Shown here: positions 60,337 through 64,000 of the stretch, piece by piece | How the letters are laid out: each line of letters opens with the position of its first letter | Position numbering within the stretch: the first letter of the stretch is position 1 | Notes under the pieces: generated by a model | Database searches by the model: none | The model's input: the letters and a program-made list of their open reading frames with translations, nothing else | Told to the model about the DNA's origin: nothing | Source: Leishmania infantum JPCM5 | Lineage: Eukaryota > Euglenozoa > Kinetoplastea > Trypanosomatida > Trypanosomatidae | Length of the DNA stretch: 64,000 nt | NCBI RefSeq assembly: GCF_000002875.2 | Contig: NC_009420.2 | Span: 2,270,951 to 2,334,950 of the forward strand | Reading direction: 5' to 3' | Made by a program: the position numbers and the translations under genes

Positions 60337-61578
60337 CTAACTTGGTTGCCCGTTGTACTCAGTCATTAACTCGTTCATGTAGGCGCTCTTGAAACGTATT
60401 TTGAGCGCGGTCTTGAGCAGCTCAGCAGGACGTTTCGACTCCTGAATGCCCTTGAGTACCAGCAGCAGTTCTGTATCTGTGTTCAGTGACAGCAACCGCC
60501 GCTCCTCGATCTTGAGCAGCGCCAGCGCGATGCGGTACACCGGCTTCCACCCCTCGCAGAGAAACATGTCCCAGATGCGGGACACAAGACCAAAGTTGAA
60601 GTAGTATGTAAAGATGGTCATGAACCAGTGTACAGCGTAGAAACACGGGGGAATAGTATGCCTGTCGTGCAGGTGGGCGTACAGCTTCCGCATCTTCTGG
60701 CGCATCAGTGCCTCGAAGACGTAAAAGGCACATTGCAGTTGCGGGAAGCTAGGGGCGAAGACGGCCTTCATATTGTACTTGGCGTTCTCCATGACAGCGA
60801 CAAAGGCCCAAAAGGCGTCCTCCTCCTCCTCCACCTGGAGGATGAGGGTGGCAGCGAGGAAGCCCATGCCCTGGCAGTACCCCACGTCGGGGTTGTAGTT
60901 TGCGTAGGCGTGAAGGATGCGGCGCAGCATCTGCTGCCCCTGGCCCGACCTCACGCTGAAGAGGCGGTTCGTCGGGAAGGTGCGATCGAGGTCGCGCGCG
61001 ATGACGTCTGCCAAGTCTTTGGAGTCGAGTGGCTGACTGTGGAGGCGCATGTACACCCCTGGGAGACGATCCTTCATTCCCCAGCTCTGCAGCAGGTGCT
61101 GCCAGACAGCGCACCGCTTCGGTTGCGGCACTCCGCGTCTGCAGTACCTCTTCAGTGTGTCATGCTTCACGCTGGCCCAGTGGGCCATCATGTACTCCCA
61201 CTTATCCAGATATGCGCGGCTGTAACCGTTGTTTCGGCGCTCGTAGTCCTCCGCGGCCTTCTCCTCCTCTGTTACGAGGAAGCCGAACATGTCGTGGAAT
61301 TCGTAGGCGGCGCGGCGGGGCGCGCTCAAGGCACCCTTCACCTTAGAGGAGGTGGCTTGGAAACGGTCTTTCTTCGAGGGTGTACCGAGGCTCGCGGATG
61401 TAGCGGGGCACTTCCCTGCGCCATCGCGGCCCTCAAGCCTGTCCTGCGAGACCGCCTCCTGGTTTTCCTCGCTGCTAGTTTCCACGGCGACACGGTTTAC
61501 GCGCCCCGTGGTGGAGGTGATGGTTGCCGGCGATGACCCGCGGCGCAGCTCTACTTCCTCGGCGTGAGGGAGGATCAT
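60337..61578 (-). CDS. TBC-domain Rab GTPase-activating protein (second of a tandem pair)
   Basis: The 413-residue protein starts at the first ATG (61578, MILPHAEEVELRRG); the frame is open six codons further to a GTG. A 90-residue disordered leader precedes HDMFGFLVTEEEKAAEDYER, which parallels DEFGFVIDEDAKERDGKY of the neighbouring protein. The TBC domain (about 145-360) has RRGVPQPKRCAVWQHLL, the arginine finger in IARDLDRTFP (Arg199), the glutamine finger in GYCQGM (Gln236), DAFWAFVAVM and SRIWDMFLCEGWKPVYRIA. Both fingers are intact. Shared elements outside the core suggest an old tandem duplication with the gene at 57272-58954, or two members of one RabGAP subfamily; sequence has diverged strongly. 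The target Rab is unknown. It is the most upstream gene visible in the transcription unit. Confidence 0.92.
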   Translation of the reverse strand: MILPHAEEVELRRGSSPATITSTTGRVNRVAVETSSEENQEAVSQDRLEGRDGAGKCPATSASLGTPSKKDRFQATSSKVKGALSAPRRAAYEFHDMFGFLVTEEEKAAEDYERRNNGYSRAYLDKWEYMMAHWASVKHDTLKRYCRRGVPQPKRCAVWQHLLQSWGMKDRLPGVYMRLHSQPLDSKDLADVIARDLDRTFPTNRLFSVRSGQGQQMLRRILHAYANYNPDVGYCQGMGFLAATLILQVEEEEDAFWAFVAVMENAKYNMKAVFAPSFPQLQCAFYVFEALMRQKMRKLYAHLHDRHTIPPCFYAVHWFMTIFTYYFNFGLVSRIWDMFLCEGWKPVYRIALALLKIEERRLLSLNTDTELLLVLKGIQESKRPAELLKTALKIRFKSAYMNELMTEYNGQPS

Positions 61579-61809
61579 GATAGTTCCCTCCACCACCGTT
61601 GTCGGAGAGACGCCGGTGGTGGCGGCAAAAAGAGGGGTGGCGTCTTTGTTACCTGTGATGGCGGTGACGACGTGTGTATGAAGAAAAAGAGAACGAAAAA
61701 GTTACAACAAAACGACTGTTTGAAAGAGATGCGGTGCACCCTGGCGAACAGACAAGCGCGTCTTCATGCGAGGACGGGAGGGGGTCGGGGGTAAGAGAGT
61801 GCGCGGGCG

Positions 61810-61826
61810 TGTGTGTGTGTGTGTGT
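61810..61826. repeat. (TG)n microsatellite
   Basis: A short TG run about 230 bases upstream of the second TBC start codon. Confidence 0.85.
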
Positions 61827-62660
61827 CGAGGGAGAGGGGTCCTTGTCGGTGAAGAGCGAGGAAGAGGGAAGAGCGTGCACCACAACAGATGTTTTAGCAC
61901 ATGATCGCGCGGGACATATGCGCCAGGTGGAACTTTTCAAGCCTCAATCGTCCCGAAGAAGTTCACAGCGTATCTTCGGTAGATGTTCCCACGTCAGCGT
62001 CGCCAACGACAAGGATGTGCGGCGGGCTCCGCACGTCGATCTCTTTGTTCTTTCGCAGCGGGTCGACTTTGCGTGCATCGGGCTCCCTCTCACTCTCTGC
62101 ATCCAGGTCGCGCGGCGGGCGGGAACAAAACCATCCGATAAAGGCAAGGTACGTTGATGGGAGGAGAAATGAGATGGACAGAAACAGGTATGCGATAGAA
62201 ACGAGGAAAAAGTGCAGAGCGGTGGTGGAGGAGGGGGGCCGTGGTAGCGAGGGGGTCGTGCGCGACCGGCCATCGACGAAAACGGCGCATAGCTCTCCCA
62301 GCGAGAAGAGGGAGGTAGCGAGGCAACAATGAGAAGCACCTCTTCAGAGGCAACACCGAAGAGTGCGAAAACACAGAACAGAAACGCAGAGCGTAGGCCT
62401 CCGAGGCCAGAGTTGGCTGAGGAGGTGTGTACTCGAAACAGCTGTGATTGGAATCGCGTGGAAAGGACACGACACGATGGCAGAGCACGTTTTGGGGCGC
62501 ACACTGCAAGCAAGTATCCGATACTGAAAAAAAAAAACACAATCGATAAGCCGCACCGTGGAACCCCACTACAGTAAAACCCGCGTAGAGGTCTGCGAAC
62601 TGCAATCTCCATGACCGCCTCACAGAATGCCGGCAGCCTCTATATGCATCTGAGGGCACT

Positions 62661-62935
62661 TGCGCTACCTCACCATGACGTCGACGTGCATTCTTCGCGG
62701 GGTGACCTCTGACCGCTTCCTTGCACACGGCCCACACAGCGAACTCTGAGGAATATCGTACGATCGTGGTCAGGTGCGCTAACAGGGGAGCGCTACGCTC
62801 ACCAGCCTTTGCCACCTGGCCGCGGTCGTACGATAGTCCTCAGAATGCGCGGTGTGAGCCGTGCACAAGGAAGCGGAGGAGGAGAAGTCGCAGTGGGTGC
62901 GATCGCGATATCAGCATGGCTGACGCATCATCGTG
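62661..62935. repeat. Long imperfect inverted repeat (hairpin or cruciform)
   Basis: The best arms are 62746-62769 and 62820-62843, identical at 21 of 24 positions when one is reverse-complemented (core TATCGTACGA against TCGTACGATA). Pairing resumes inward at CAGGTG/CACCTG and GAGCG-CTA-CGCTC (62788-62800). It resumes outward through CCGTGTG/CACACGG-type matches and CGCTTCCTTG (62713-62722) against CAAGGAAGCG (62866-62875), then more weakly to about 62661 and 62935. All segments share one centre near 62795. The central 170 bases are clearly symmetric. This could be an RNA hairpin or two inverted copies of one repeat. Confidence 0.7.
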
Positions 62936-64000
62936 ATCGGAGTCGTCGCGATAAAGAGAACTCATTTCTCCGCTAGCATAAAATAGGGGCAGCTCTCGTA
63001 GGCCGCGTTCCACCGGTGAGGGAGACGGTGGCACTAGGCAATTTCGTGTGTCCGCTCCATCGCCACCTCATTGCACAACAGAGGCATTCGGTGTACGGCC
63101 AGTGTCGCCCCGTCAGATGCGGTGGCGGGGTCACGATCGCAGGAGGATGCCACCGTCGGCGTGCAGGAAGCCCGAAAGAGCTCATTCACCATCGGCAGAC
63201 GGCGCACGGTAGGGCGCTTCGTCATATTTTGGTGCGTATGTGGAGGAGGGAGAGGGTTTCTCTGCCTGTCTCTCTGTGTCTCTGTGTGTGCGACCTGCTG
63301 TTGAAGCCACCAGAAAACAGCCCTTTGACAGCACTTGGGTCAGCGATAGGACTGGCCAACAGTGAGAGCGAACGGCACAGCCGACAAAAAGCGCTCGAGT
63401 CGTAGAAGCCGCACAGAAAAAGAAGCGGTGGAGCGGTACGTTCAGGGCAGACGACAGAGGCGCATGGGGGGTTCGTAGCTGAGGCTATAGAAGCCCGAGG
63501 CGCAGCCTGCAAGAGAAGCGAGCGAGGAGAAAAGACATGACCTCACAGAGGAGATGATGATCGAACTCTCCCTCGCTGCGTTGGTTTCCCTTTTCGTGCT
63601 GTGAACGCTGTTTTACTCGCTGCTGCGTTTTCGTGGAGTACACAAGTGAAGTGACTTAGCACCCGCTTCAGCGCAGGGCGAGGGGCGAGAAGACGACAAC
63701 AGTGCACGCGGGAAGAAGGGAACGAGAGACGGGGTGCATGGTCCCTCCCTCCTCTCTCTCACCCTCTCTCCCTCGCGCTGGCTCTCTGCCTGTGTTTGGC
63801 GGGTGTGCAACTGTGAAACGCTTGAGAAGGGCGTATGGATGTATGTGTGTATATACATACAGGTGTTCACTCGAATCGGCGTAGCTCTTCGATCACCTTT
63901 CTCCTACGCGCTTGCATCGCAAGACTCCGCTGCCCGGAGGGGGGGAGGGCGTCCTCAAAAGTGCCGGATCGGCAACCAAACGCATGCACACATGCACACA

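Larger units (their letters stand above)
61579..64000 (-). other. Right-edge intergenic region with inverted repeat
   Basis: This 2.4 kb has no supported gene up to the window edge. A high-complexity patch at 62570-63240 contains a long inverted repeat (annotated separately) and a 63-codon ATG frame (63034-63225, MTKRPTVRRLPMVNELF...) that has ordinary composition but no recognised family. The remainder is low-complexity UTR-like DNA, with TG runs at 61810-61826 and near 63265-63290. Confidence 0.6.

Noticed and set aside
62090..62815. 241-codon frame on minus across the inverted repeat
   Set aside because: It starts at a GTG, has mixed low-complexity composition, and is better explained by the inverted repeat.
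63034..63225. 63-codon ATG frame on minus
   Set aside because: Composition is acceptable, but it is short, has no clear acceptor between the tract and the ATG, and no recognised family; left as a note only.

Overview
This window looks like nuclear DNA of a trypanosomatid of the Leishmania group. Every gene I can support lies on the minus strand. Their coding sequence is GC-rich with no sign of introns. They are separated by 0.5 to 8.5 kb of low-complexity DNA that is mostly pyrimidine-rich on the transcribed strand, as expected of a polycistronic unit processed by trans-splicing and polyadenylation. Transcription runs from right to left. I see no strand switch, tRNA, rRNA or CRISPR array. For almost every gene the first in-frame ATG fixes the start. 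Earlier in-frame triplets are only GTG or TTG and encode UTR-like low-complexity sequence.

Layout from left to right: a truncated coiled-coil gene at the edge; a CCCH-finger/deaminase gene; an unknown protein; a gene-free stretch of about 8.5 kb; a glycerophosphodiester phosphodiesterase; a polytopic membrane protein (TMEM185-like); an RRM-CCCH-WW RNA-binding protein; a protein with two C2-like regions; a 1000-residue coiled-coil protein; a BBOF1-like coiled-coil protein; an OTU1/YOD1 deubiquitinase; a 2335-residue adenylate-kinase-9-like protein; COG2 of the Golgi tethering complex; a probable mitochondrial protein; a MIF4G/MA3 eIF4G (probably EIF4G4); two small candidate genes; and two adjacent TBC RabGAP genes.

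The genes do not form an operon-like pathway, which is normal for trypanosomatids. Three themes recur: RNA biology (deaminase-CCCH, RRM-CCCH-WW, eIF4G), likely flagellar or basal-body proteins (the coiled-coil protein, BBOF1-like, AK9-like), and membrane traffic (COG2 and two RabGAPs). From memory, the deaminase belongs to the family named after Leishmania major LmjF36.5940, and EIF4G4 is LmjF.36.6060. The thirteen main genes counted here fit that numbering interval, so the window is probably syntenic with that part of chromosome 36. I could not check this.

The most unusual non-coding features are a long imperfect inverted repeat centred near 62795, the 8.5 kb gene-free stretch with its purine/pyrimidine strand flips and hairpin island, two SIDER-like GC-rich islands, and oligo(A) tracts in the predicted 5' UTR of the eIF4G gene.
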